Assembly: GCA_039820545.1 (NCBI GenBank)
Contig: JBCBPW010000013.1
Location: forward strand, 35,772-99,771
DNA from: JALEFZ01 sp039820545
GTDB lineage: Bacteria > Bacteroidota > Bacteroidia > J057
Reading direction: 5' to 3'
DNA: 64,000 nt
Positions within the stretch are counted from its first letter, which is position 1; each line of letters begins with the position of its first letter. The translations under genes and the position numbers were made by a program. Positions 1 through 8,638 of this stretch are shown one piece after another. Below the pieces are notes generated by a model that did not search any database, was not told the DNA's origin, and worked only from the letters and a program-made list of their open reading frames with translations.

Positions 1-1361
1 TTGTCGGACTTGATGAAGAAATCGAGGGCATAGTCCTGCGAGAGGAGGTACGACAGATCCTTATTGGGAACAAAATCGAAGGTCAGTGCTTCGTAGCGGT
101 TACCACTCGTCCAATCAATGGCGTATTGCCCGAAGGCTGTTTGCTGATTTTGGTAAAAATCCAATCCTCCGCTGCTACCTAGGCCGATCTCTATCCCTTT
201 TTCTACAAAATCTCTATATACAAAAAGACCCGCCGTGTCAGGAAGTATGATAAAAGGCGTCTGTGGAGGCACTTGCAATCCCAGCGATTGGATCATCGCA
301 GTATTCAGATCATGATCAAACAGGTCATTCCCTCCTGGTTCGAAGATCCCAAACCCTCCTTTATAGTCCCAAATCGTCCAGGCGATGTTGCGGTCCTCCA
401 GTGCCTTGCGCGTCACATCATACCATCTCACCCGATCGTCTGGCTGACTATTGGGAATGTACACACCAAACTCTCCACAGAAGACTGGAACATTTCTCGT
501 TTGCACAAACTGCTGAACGATGTCGAGCTTTTGTCCAATCGTGGCTGCATTACCTTCGGTGGCATATCCATTGAATGCGTTTTCGATCCAGGTGCCTACG
601 AGAGATGCTGGGAAGGCGGGCATACTATCTGCTGCATAGGGGAATGGCACATCCCTCAAGTCTCCCATAGAGGGCGAACCCCAAGTAGCACCTTGATGTG
701 TAAAAATGAAGGGATCATAAAAGTGGAAGGTATAGAGCAGGTTGTTGTCCGGGTAAACGGGGAGTGCATTGAGTCCGTTGATCCCATTCCAGTCTGCTCC
801 TCCCACGACGATTGTATGGGTATTGTCTACCGTTCGGATTGTGTCTATCACCCGCTGCTGGATGTCGCCCCAGATCGCATCAGCAATGCCATGGGGTTCA
901 TTGAGGACCTCATACAGGATTTTGTCAGAAGAACTCTCATATCGCGAAGCGAGTTGCACCCATACTTTGACCAGGATGTCTCCTACGGCAGGGTCTGTAT
1001 TGACGGCAGGATCGAAGGTATGGTTGTCAATGATCAAATAGATACCCAGATCCTCGGCCCACATCACAGCAGAATCTAAAAACATCAAAAAGAGGGGATC
1101 TAGCTCGTAATCAGAACTCCCTGTGGTCATGGCATGGAGATTGATCGGCAGGCGAATCACATCACAGCCCAGCGATTGGATGTCTTCAAAGTCCTCTTTG
1201 GTGAACTTGGTAAATGGGATGTTGCGAGGACCTCCAGCTTGAAACCAACTCGTGAGATTGACCCCACGGGAGAAGGGAGGTGTGGGCTGGGCATAAGCAT
1301 GTTGAAAACCGACGATGAACAACAGAAGCCAAATCAGAAGAATAAGCGTGCGAGTTTTCAT
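1..1361 (-). CDS. Secreted GH5-family glycoside hydrolase (cellulase-like), 3' end outside window
   Basis: Read directly from the minus strand; about 453 codons lie in the window and the C-terminus lies beyond base 1. A signal peptide (residues 1-25, ending HAYAQ) is followed by a GH5 TIM barrel at about 30-360. Visible landmarks are RLPIN (70-74), the proton donor Glu155 in LNEPHG, His214 in HFYD, the nucleophile Glu297 in CGEFGVY and Trp331 in WTIWDYKGG. This is the canonical GH5 set, so hydrolysis of a beta-1,4-linked glucan or mannan outside the cell is likely; the substrate cannot be read off. From about residue 370 a beta-rich segment begins (FVYRDF...GLGSSGGLDFYQ) that resembles a carbohydrate-binding module. 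The start is the only Met before the signal peptide. A divergent M60-like peptidase gene follows 272 bp away. Confidence 0.9.
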   Translation of the reverse strand, partial: MKTRTLILLIWLLLFIVGFQHAYAQPTPPFSRGVNLTSWFQAGGPRNIPFTKFTKEDFEDIQSLGCDVIRLPINLHAMTTGSSDYELDPLFLMFLDSAVMWAEDLGIYLIIDNHTFDPAVNTDPAVGDILVKVWVQLASRYESSSDKILYEVLNEPHGIADAIWGDIQQRVIDTIRTVDNTHTIVVGGADWNGINGLNALPVYPDNNLLYTFHFYDPFIFTHQGATWGSPSMGDLRDVPFPYAADSMPAFPASLVGTWIENAFNGYATEGNAATIGQKLDIVQQFVQTRNVPVFCGEFGVYIPNSQPDDRVRWYDVTRKALEDRNIAWTIWDYKGGFGIFEPGGNDLFDHDLNTAMIQSLGLQVPPQTPFIILPDTAGLFVYRDFVEKGIEIGLGSSGGLDFYQNQQTAFGQYAIDWTSGNRYEALTFDFVPNKDLSYLLSQDYALDFFIKSD

Positions 1362-1633
1362 TTGATGTTTTATTGAGTTGAAAAGCAGAGGATAAAAATA
1401 TAGTATAAATCTTATAAGTATCCATGAGGATTTAGGGTTAATCGAAAGAATCTATTTCACCAAATGATAGAATAGTTTCTGAAACCGTGTGGGCAGAAGT
1501 CATCCTTTAAGGTTTTTAAAATCAACGGATTGATTTGTATAAATCAACCTGTCTGCTGAAGTATTTATATTACAAAAACCTAATGATTGCCTTAAGTTGA
1601 AAGACATCATAAACAGACTAAAAGGCAATCATT

Positions 1634-4600
1634 ATGAAACTTATTCAAACACTTTCTCGCTTGATACCTAAGTTATTTATTAGCTTAAGTATCTTATGTT
1701 GGATTCCCTCTGGTAGTTGGGGACAAAATAACCTGGTACAAAATGGAGATGTCGAGATAGGCAATGGAAGTACCCCAGACTACTGGACGACAGGTGCGTG
1801 GAGACTTCCGTATGCTCAATTCACATGGGATCAAACCGATGCCTATTCAGGATCAAAATCTCTCCATATTTCTGTCAATGCTGCGCAGCCGACAGATGCA
1901 TTTTGGTATCAGAATGTGACAGGGCGTATAGAGCCTGGAAAGGTATACAATGTACGGGCTTGGGTAAAAGGAGAAAATATCACTGCACAGGGAAGCTATG
2001 GCGCTACTGTAGGACTTGAAAGCGGCATTCCTCCCTATAGTACAAGCTTAGGTGCTGCTTTAGGTACTGCAAGTTTAGGTTCTTTTGGATGGCAACAATA
2101 TGAAGGGACTGTCAGGGTAAAGCCTACAGGATCTAACCCTATTGTATTAGCAGCACGATTAGGAGGGAATGCCAATTTAGCCAGTGGAAACGTTTGGTTC
2201 GATGATATTCATATTGACGATGACTTTACGCACATCGCGGCAAAGAAGCATATCTATTTTGACTTTGAAACAAATGACATCGCGGCTCGCATCACCCCTC
2301 AAAACTTGAGCCTTTGGCAAGATCGACTCGACAGCGTCTATGATGCTTTGGAGGATCTCACGGGACTCTCGAATCAAAATGGAGACTCCCTGGGAATTTA
2401 TACAACCAGACAAGACTTAGGCAATGCTGAAGCCCTCGGGGGAAACCCTATTCCTTGGGTAAGGAGATACTTTCTTCCCAAGCTCAGTGATGTAAATAAT
2501 CGAGGCAGTTGGTCATGGACCATGTTTCATGAAATCAGTCATCGATTCGACCATCCCACGTGGACCTTCGAGGCGGAAATCATGTCCAATTTCAAGGTCT
2601 ACTTTGCACTAGATTCGCTCGATGCGAAAATCGACTTTTATGGTCCTTCTGGTCCTCTATTTGATGCTACTGCTTATAAGCAAGAACACAAAAACTTATA
2701 TGATCAGACAAAGGCATATTTTGTCTCCACAGGTATATACAGCATCCCTCATGGACCGTCTTATGGTAATGCCGTTGTCTACCGCCTAATAGAAATTGCA
2801 GATCACATAGGCTGGGAAGCTGTCAAGCGTGCATTTAGAAGTATGCAAATGGAGAATGATCCTGGAACCATACTGGGACGTTTTGACTTTATGTTAGATG
2901 CCTTTAGTCAGGAGGCGGGTTATAATGTCCGATGTCTTTTCCCAGACGGAGAATATCTAGAAATGAAACGCTACCTCAACTGTGGAAATAATGGAGGGTA
3001 TTGTGATCTGGAAGAGACTGAATTTATCTGTGAATGGATTACATCAGAATCCATTCATGAACATCTTGAAGAAATTCCATTAGCCGCATCTTCCATAGAT
3101 CTCAAGGGAGAGCAGATAATTGTAGGTATTCCTACGCAAAACAAAGCCATGATATTTCAGCTCAATGCGTGGGGGAATTGGCAAGCGGTAAAAACATTTG
3201 AAATGCATGATTATCTCTCTTCGCCCCATAGTGATTATCAGATCAGGGATTTTGGAAAGGCTGTGGGCTTGATTGGAGATTATGCTTTGATCAGCTATTT
3301 CTACGATTACCAGATGACAGCCCCGGGCAACTATGCATCTTCTACAGAGAATGCTTATCAAACCATCGTACTAAAAAAGACAACCTCTGGATGGATACAC
3401 GATCAAACGATATCCGCAGGAGAATTTATCGATACAGAGAATCAGCGAGTGATTCTATCAGAGAATTTGTTTCATGTAGACATCACTGCAAATCCTGGAG
3501 GCTTGAATGATGAATACTCCTACACGGATGGAGGGGTCCAGGTCTTCGAACTAAATCCACAAGGATTGGGATTTTTGGGGAGATACTATAATCATGGTTC
3601 TTTCGTCGGAATCCCTCCTGAGCCTGGGAGTATTACCTTTGCCAAGCTTAGCAGTCAAGAAGACAAAATCCTAGCTTTTCTCCCTGATTTCAGTGACGGA
3701 GGAGGAGTACAGACACCTGGATGGGTACAGTTAGACATTCTTCCAGATAGCCAGCTTACCCTTAACCATGACTTTGGAATTACTGATTTTTCAGGATTAG
3801 GGGATATAGATGGATCATTCCTCGCATTGAATGAGAATGGAAAGGGAAAGATTTTCTACCAGCATACGAGTACATGGACTGTGGAAGAGGAAATATCGGG
3901 TAATGCAGTAAGCGTGCGTGGAGATCGGATATTGGCTGGAGATCCCTATGGCACCTCCCACGGCCAGGGAAAGGTAGATTTGTATAGGACTCTTAATGGA
4001 GATTGGACAAAAATGGGAGAGCTGTATGAACAGCCGCGGCATGACCAAAACCATTTTGGCAAACTCATTCTCGACGATGGAGATAAAGTAGCCATTTTGA
4101 GTAATCAGAAGGTCCACATCCTCCAAGATAGTATGATAGATGCAGGAGAGACGATTCTGGGTGTTCAGTTTGATACAGAGTTGTTTGTTGATCTTTCATG
4201 GATAGCCACACCTCATGCTCAAGCATATATTTTGGAACGTCAGATTGATCAAGGTTCCTATGTTCCTGTTCAACACCTCGACGGTACTACTCCTATGTTG
4301 AATGCTCAGGATTTATCTTATACAGATACTCTACTCTCTTTTGGTGTGCCTGTGTCTTATAGACTCCTTGTCCTACCGGGTGCCTACTCCAACGAGGTAC
4401 ATGTATCGCAGCCAGCGCAGATTCAGCGTTTAGATCTTACATACGATTGCTATAACCCTGTGGACAATACCTTCAAATGGCGCGTTTACAACCCTAATGC
4501 CTTGAATGTACTATATATCTATGCGCAGTGGTTCTCTAGTCAGCGAGATACCTTGATTGCTCCTCCTGGATATTCATCCTTCTTGACGACTAACAATCCC

Positions 4601-5071
4601 ACTCAGAGCTATGAAGAGGATATTACAGGGATCTGGTGGATCGATGAGCGTTTGTTACCTGGTGAGCCTTATGACATTGTATGGACTGTAGATCCTTCTC
4701 AGACTTGCAGTTCCCAGAGGACAGCGACCTCACAAGCTCCAAAGGCAGATCCAGGTACCCTTAACGGTATGCTTCAGCCATTCATGCAGGTCAACTTTCC
4801 TGATCTAGAAGAGGTAAAAGAAATCTTTGTAGATGATGTGGTCAAAGTATATCCCAATCCTTTAGAAGGAGTGTTACATGTTGAGTTTGAGGTTCCTCCT
4901 TTGCAAGCGAAAGTACGATTGCTAGATATAAGTGGAAACATGCTTATGGAAGAGGAAATGAAAGATTCTCGAAACCTGATCCTGCAGACAGGAAAATTAG
5001 CCAGTGGAGTATATTTATTGGAGATTGTGGTGGAAGGCGAACGATGGACAGTAAAAAAATTGATCAAATAG
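1634..5071 (+). CDS. T9SS-exported M60-like zinc metallopeptidase with N-terminal CBM-like domain
   Basis: 1145 residues. There is a signal peptide (1-30, ending SGSWGQ) and a CBM4/9-like jelly-roll at about 32-195 (LVQNGDVEIGN, then WFDDIHID). The M60-like peptidase domain at about 200-460 has the HExxH zinc site at His299-Glu300-His303 in MFHEISHRFD, followed by TFEAEIMSNF, which supplies the downstream Glu typical of the family. Residues about 500-830 look like FG-GAP or propeller repeats (GEQIIVGIP, GDYALISY, GDRILAGDP). The last 75 residues are a type A T9SS sorting domain (VYPNPLEGVLHVEF ... GVYLLEIV). M60-like enzymes cleave glycoproteins such as mucins in characterised members; the substrate here is unknown. 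It is transcribed alone and ends in a shared terminator with ilvC. Confidence 0.85.
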   Translation: MKLIQTLSRLIPKLFISLSILCWIPSGSWGQNNLVQNGDVEIGNGSTPDYWTTGAWRLPYAQFTWDQTDAYSGSKSLHISVNAAQPTDAFWYQNVTGRIEPGKVYNVRAWVKGENITAQGSYGATVGLESGIPPYSTSLGAALGTASLGSFGWQQYEGTVRVKPTGSNPIVLAARLGGNANLASGNVWFDDIHIDDDFTHIAAKKHIYFDFETNDIAARITPQNLSLWQDRLDSVYDALEDLTGLSNQNGDSLGIYTTRQDLGNAEALGGNPIPWVRRYFLPKLSDVNNRGSWSWTMFHEISHRFDHPTWTFEAEIMSNFKVYFALDSLDAKIDFYGPSGPLFDATAYKQEHKNLYDQTKAYFVSTGIYSIPHGPSYGNAVVYRLIEIADHIGWEAVKRAFRSMQMENDPGTILGRFDFMLDAFSQEAGYNVRCLFPDGEYLEMKRYLNCGNNGGYCDLEETEFICEWITSESIHEHLEEIPLAASSIDLKGEQIIVGIPTQNKAMIFQLNAWGNWQAVKTFEMHDYLSSPHSDYQIRDFGKAVGLIGDYALISYFYDYQMTAPGNYASSTENAYQTIVLKKTTSGWIHDQTISAGEFIDTENQRVILSENLFHVDITANPGGLNDEYSYTDGGVQVFELNPQGLGFLGRYYNHGSFVGIPPEPGSITFAKLSSQEDKILAFLPDFSDGGGVQTPGWVQLDILPDSQLTLNHDFGITDFSGLGDIDGSFLALNENGKGKIFYQHTSTWTVEEEISGNAVSVRGDRILAGDPYGTSHGQGKVDLYRTLNGDWTKMGELYEQPRHDQNHFGKLILDDGDKVAILSNQKVHILQDSMIDAGETILGVQFDTELFVDLSWIATPHAQAYILERQIDQGSYVPVQHLDGTTPMLNAQDLSYTDTLLSFGVPVSYRLLVLPGAYSNEVHVSQPAQIQRLDLTYDCYNPVDNTFKWRVYNPNALNVLYIYAQWFSSQRDTLIAPPGYSSFLTTNNPTQSYEEDITGIWWIDERLLPGEPYDIVWTVDPSQTCSSQRTATSQAPKADPGTLNGMLQPFMQVNFPDLEEVKEIFVDDVVKVYPNPLEGVLHVEFEVPPLQAKVRLLDISGNMLMEEEMKDSRNLILQTGKLASGVYLLEIVVEGERWTVKKLIK

Positions 5072-5104
5072 ACATATGTATTGGGATCATATACCCAACT
5101 AGTT

Positions 5105-5150
5105 AAAAATGCATGAGTCATCCCAAATTCTGGAATGACTCATGTCTTTG
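5105..5150. terminator. Bidirectional hairpin terminator between convergent genes
   Basis: A perfect 10-bp inverted repeat (CATGAGTCAT at 5112-5121, ATGACTCATG at 5135-5144) lies between the stop of the M60-like gene and the stop of ilvC. On the minus strand it is followed by ATTTTTAAC, on the plus strand by a weaker T-rich stretch, so it probably serves mainly the ilv operon. Confidence 0.7.
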
Positions 5151-5171
5151 TTGAGGTTTAGGAAAATCAAA

Positions 5172-6233
5172 TCAACTTACTTTCTCTTTTTGATTTTCGG
5201 GGCGAAGACTTCTCACGGTCTGTCCTGCCTGCCACATTTCGCTTTCGCGTAGCTCCTTCAATTCTTTTTCCAGCTTCTCTCGATAGTCTGCTTGTCCATT
5301 CGAAGCAATAGAAATCGCAGCTTCATTTCCGCTGGCAACACTTTCATATAGTTCTTTGAATACAGGCATCGTGGCATCTCTGAATTTCTTCCACCAGTCC
5401 AAAGCACCACGCTGAGCAGTCGTCGAACAGTTGGCATACATCCAATCCATACCATTCTCTGCGACCAGCGGCATCAAGGACTGGGTCAACTCTTCTACCG
5501 TTTCGTTGAAGGCTTCTGAGGGTGTGTGTCCTTTGTCTCGTAGGACTTGATACTGAGCTGCAAAGATTCCCTGAATCGCGCCCATCAATGTTCCCCTTTC
5601 TCCTGTTAAGTCACTAAATACTTCCCGCTTAAAGTCTGTCTCAAATAGGTATCCACTCCCTACCGCAATGCCCAAGGCAATGACTCTTTCAAAGGCTTTG
5701 CCCGTCGCATCTTGGTAGATGGCATAAGAGCTATTCAGGCCACGACCTTGCAAAAACATCCGTCGGAGAGAAGTACCTGACCCCTTAGGAGCTACCAGAA
5801 ATACATCCACATCCTCGGGAGGGACAATGCCCGTCTGATCATTAAAAGTCATCCCAAATCCATGGGAGAAATACAATGCCTTTCCTGGTGTCAAATATTT
5901 TTTCACAAGGGGCCAGAGATCAATCTGCGCTGCATCACTCAACAAATAACAGATGATCGTTCCGCGAGAAAGGGCTTCTTCGATTTCGAAAAGGTCCTCA
6001 CCTGGAACCCAGCCGTCAGCTACTGCTTTGTCCCATGAAGCAGAAGGTCTGCGCTGCCCCACGATGACGTTGATGCCATTTTCCTTTTGGTTGAGTGCCT
6101 GTCCAGGACCCTGTACACCATATCCAATGACAGCAACGGTTTCGTCTCGAAGGACGTCTTGTGCTTTTGCCAAAGGAAATTCGTCTCTCGTGACGACTTG
6201 TTCGTCTACTCCGCCAAAATTTAATATTGCCAT
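5172..6233 (-). CDS. ilvC: Ketol-acid reductoisomerase
   Basis: 353 residues. It converts acetolactate or acetohydroxybutyrate to dihydroxyisovalerate or dihydroxymethylvalerate, the second common step of valine and isoleucine synthesis, in the cytosol. The Rossmann motif GYGVQGPGQALN is at about 37-48. It is followed by IVGQRRPSASW, where the Arg pair and Ser would contact the NADP 2'-phosphate, so NADPH use is expected. The C-terminal all-helical domain carries the Mg-binding signatures (ETDFKREVFSDLTGERG; EELTQSLMPLVAENGMDWMY). Length fits class I enzymes. It is the last gene of the nine-gene operon, 45 bp after ilvN, and is followed by a hairpin terminator. Confidence 0.97.
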   Translation of the reverse strand: MAILNFGGVDEQVVTRDEFPLAKAQDVLRDETVAVIGYGVQGPGQALNQKENGINVIVGQRRPSASWDKAVADGWVPGEDLFEIEEALSRGTIICYLLSDAAQIDLWPLVKKYLTPGKALYFSHGFGMTFNDQTGIVPPEDVDVFLVAPKGSGTSLRRMFLQGRGLNSSYAIYQDATGKAFERVIALGIAVGSGYLFETDFKREVFSDLTGERGTLMGAIQGIFAAQYQVLRDKGHTPSEAFNETVEELTQSLMPLVAENGMDWMYANCSTTAQRGALDWWKKFRDATMPVFKELYESVASGNEAAISIASNGQADYREKLEKELKELRESEMWQAGQTVRSLRPENQKEKVS

Positions 6234-6278
6234 GTCGGTGATCTTTTCTAGATGATGAGAAGTGAAAAAAGGTTATGG

Positions 6279-6839
6279 TTAAGTTGTTGCGTGATGGGTC
6301 TCTGTTTCCTGCTCTCTACTCGTACTTTCAAACTCCAATAGCTTCTCGTGGAATCCGCTGCTCGCTTTGATGATGGCGATGCGCGCACTGCGAACAAATT
6401 CGATCAAACCATAAGGTTCCAGCACCTTGATGAGCGCTTCTGTTTCTTTTCTTTGGCCTGTTTGTTCAAAGATGATGTAGTCGTTTCGTACCACGACTAC
6501 TCTCGCGCCATGCGAACGCAGCAATCGCTCTACCTGTACTTTCGAAGCGATCTCTTCTGTCGGTACTTTGTAAAGCCCCATCTCCTGCCAGATAATTTCT
6601 TCTTCTGTATTGAAGTACACTTTGAGTACATCGACCTGCTTTTCAATCTGCTTCGCCACTTTTTCGATGGTTGTCTCCTCCATATAAATGACCACAGTGA
6701 AACGATAGATTCCAGGGACTTCTGTCGGAGAAGAATTCAGGCTTTCGATACTGATTTTACGTCGAGTGAAAATGGCGGCGATCCTGTTGAGTAAACCAAC
6801 CTGATCTTCTGTATAGATGGATAAAGTGTATTCTTTCAT
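6279..6839 (-). CDS. ilvN: Acetolactate synthase small (regulatory) subunit
   Basis: 186 residues from the chosen start, MKEYTLSIYTEDQVG. The reading frame extends 11 codons further upstream to 6872, but ACT domains of this family begin just at this sequence. Residues 1-75 form the N-terminal ACT domain (TEDQVGLLNRIAAIFTRR, IESLNSSPTEVPG, RFTVVIYM); the rest is the C-terminal ALS_ss domain. It binds the catalytic subunit IlvB, stimulates it and usually confers valine feedback inhibition. It lies 59 bp downstream of ilvB and 45 bp upstream of ilvC. Confidence 0.95.
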   Translation of the reverse strand: MKEYTLSIYTEDQVGLLNRIAAIFTRRKISIESLNSSPTEVPGIYRFTVVIYMEETTIEKVAKQIEKQVDVLKVYFNTEEEIIWQEMGLYKVPTEEIASKVQVERLLRSHGARVVVVRNDYIIFEQTGQRKETEALIKVLEPYGLIEFVRSARIAIIKASSGFHEKLLEFESTSREQETETHHATT

Positions 6840-6898
6840 CTGATTGAAATGATTGAGGAGAAGTGTGATCACGCCGTGGCGGTAACCCTACGCATATT

Positions 6899-8638
6899 TT
6901 ATTGTAGTCTAATCTCTGCGGCACCTGCTCCAGGAGGGACAAAGGGGAATACATTATTTTCCCTTCCGACCATCACTTCTAGCAAATATGAGCCTTCTGA
7001 GTTCAGGAATCGTTGCACAGCAGAGACTAAGTCTTCGCGTGCTGCCACTGTTTCACCTGGGACCTGATACCCTTTGGCGATAGTCACAAAATCAGGAGAC
7101 TGAATATCCACGAAGGAATAGCGGTTGTCATGAAACATCTCTTGCCATTGACGGACCATCCCTAGGTAGTTGTTATTCAGGATCAAAATCTTTACGTCTA
7201 CTTTCTCCTGCATGATGGTTCCCAGTTCTTGTAGCGTCATCTGAAAACCTCCATCTCCGATGACAGCGATGACTTTTCGCTCGGGGCTTCCCAGTTTCGC
7301 GCCTATCGCAGCAGGTAGCGCAAATCCCATCGTCCCCAGTCCTCCTGAGGTGATTTTGCTGCGCGAGTGATTAAATTCGAAGTAGCGACAAGCGACCATC
7401 TGATGCTGTCCTACATCACTGACAATAATCGCTTCACCTTTGTCCGATTCATTGATGACTCGGACGACTTCGCCCATCGTGAGGAGCCCTGTTTCAGGCT
7501 TGAGTTCTTCGTTTATCACCTGTCTCTGCTCTTTCTCCTCCAGCTTGCGAAACGCTGCCAGCCACTTTGCATGGTTTTTCTCCTCGATCAGGTCAGTCAG
7601 CATCGGGATTGTTTCTTTGCAATCCCCCCAGACTGCGACTGTCGTTGGAACATTCTTATCTATCTCGGCAGGATCAATGTCCAGATGGATGATCTTGGCC
7701 TGCTTGGCGTATTTGTTCAAATTTCCTGTCACACGATCGTCAAAGCGCATCCCGATGGCAATTAAGACATCACATTCATTGGTCATGACATTGGGGGCGT
7801 AGTTGCCGTGCATGCCGAGCATCCCTACATTTTGAGGATGATCCGTCGGCAAAGCACTCAAGCCCATGATCGTCCATGCTGCTGGAAATCCTCCTTTCTC
7901 GACAAAGGTTTGAAACTCCTTTTCAGCTCCTCCCAGGATCACACCTTGCCCCCAAATCACCAAAGGCTTTTGGGCCCGATTGATGAGTTGTGCGGCTTCC
8001 TCGATATATTCTTTTCGGATGATCGGCTTAGGACGATAGCTTCTTACCTGTTGGCAAGGTTGATAGCCTTTGTATTCAAAGTTTTTGATTTGGGCGTCTT
8101 TGGTGATGTCCACCAGGACAGGACCTGGTCTTCCTGACCGTGCCACGTAAAAGGCTTTCGCCATGACTTCAGGAATCTCCGTGGGATCTGTGATCTGAAA
8201 ATTCCATTTGGTGACAGGCATCGTCAAGCTGATCACATCCGATTCCTGAAAGGCATCGGTTCCCAAGAGAGCACCAGGAACTTGTCCTGTGATACAGACC
8301 ATCGGTGTGCTGTCGATCATTGCATCTGCTAGACCTGTGACCAGGTTCGTCGCGCCAGGACCACTCGTAGCCATGACGACCGCCATTTTACCTGAGGCGC
8401 GCGCATAGCCTTGGGCAGCATGCACCGCGCACTGCTCATGACGCACCAGAATGTGTCGGATCTGCTGCTGATAATCATAGAGCGCATCATAAATCGGCAT
8501 GATGGCTCCCCCTGGATACCCGAAAATCATTTCGGTTCCTTCTCCTTTCAATGATCTCATGACAGCTTCTGCCCCTGAGATCGTTTCAGTCTGCGTCTGT
8601 AACGCATCCTTCTGTGGCGTCTTTAACATTCCGGGCAT
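6899..8638 (-). CDS. ilvB: Acetolactate synthase large (catalytic) subunit
   Basis: 579 residues. A ThDP- and FAD-dependent enzyme that condenses two pyruvates, or pyruvate with 2-oxobutyrate. The cofactor-activating Glu is at about 68 in RHEQCAVHAAQGYARASG, FGYPGGAIMPIYD opens the Pyr domain, and the ThDP/Mg motif GDGGFQMTLQEL with NNNYLGMVRQWQ lies in the C-terminal PP domain. The start at 8638 overlaps the 3' end of ilvD by 53 bp. The next Met that would keep ISGAEAV intact is codon 4, so the overlap is real either way. It suggests translational coupling with ilvD. Confidence 0.97.
   Translation of the reverse strand: MPGMLKTPQKDALQTQTETISGAEAVMRSLKGEGTEMIFGYPGGAIMPIYDALYDYQQQIRHILVRHEQCAVHAAQGYARASGKMAVVMATSGPGATNLVTGLADAMIDSTPMVCITGQVPGALLGTDAFQESDVISLTMPVTKWNFQITDPTEIPEVMAKAFYVARSGRPGPVLVDITKDAQIKNFEYKGYQPCQQVRSYRPKPIIRKEYIEEAAQLINRAQKPLVIWGQGVILGGAEKEFQTFVEKGGFPAAWTIMGLSALPTDHPQNVGMLGMHGNYAPNVMTNECDVLIAIGMRFDDRVTGNLNKYAKQAKIIHLDIDPAEIDKNVPTTVAVWGDCKETIPMLTDLIEEKNHAKWLAAFRKLEEKEQRQVINEELKPETGLLTMGEVVRVINESDKGEAIIVSDVGQHQMVACRYFEFNHSRSKITSGGLGTMGFALPAAIGAKLGSPERKVIAVIGDGGFQMTLQELGTIMQEKVDVKILILNNNYLGMVRQWQEMFHDNRYSFVDIQSPDFVTIAKGYQVPGETVAAREDLVSAVQRFLNSEGSYLLEVMVGRENNVFPFVPPGAGAAEIRLQ

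Noticed and set aside
273..1079. Open frame of 268 codons on the plus strand
   Set aside because: It lies antisense to the GH5 gene, whose frame has a signal peptide and all catalytic motifs; the plus-strand translation has no recognisable features.
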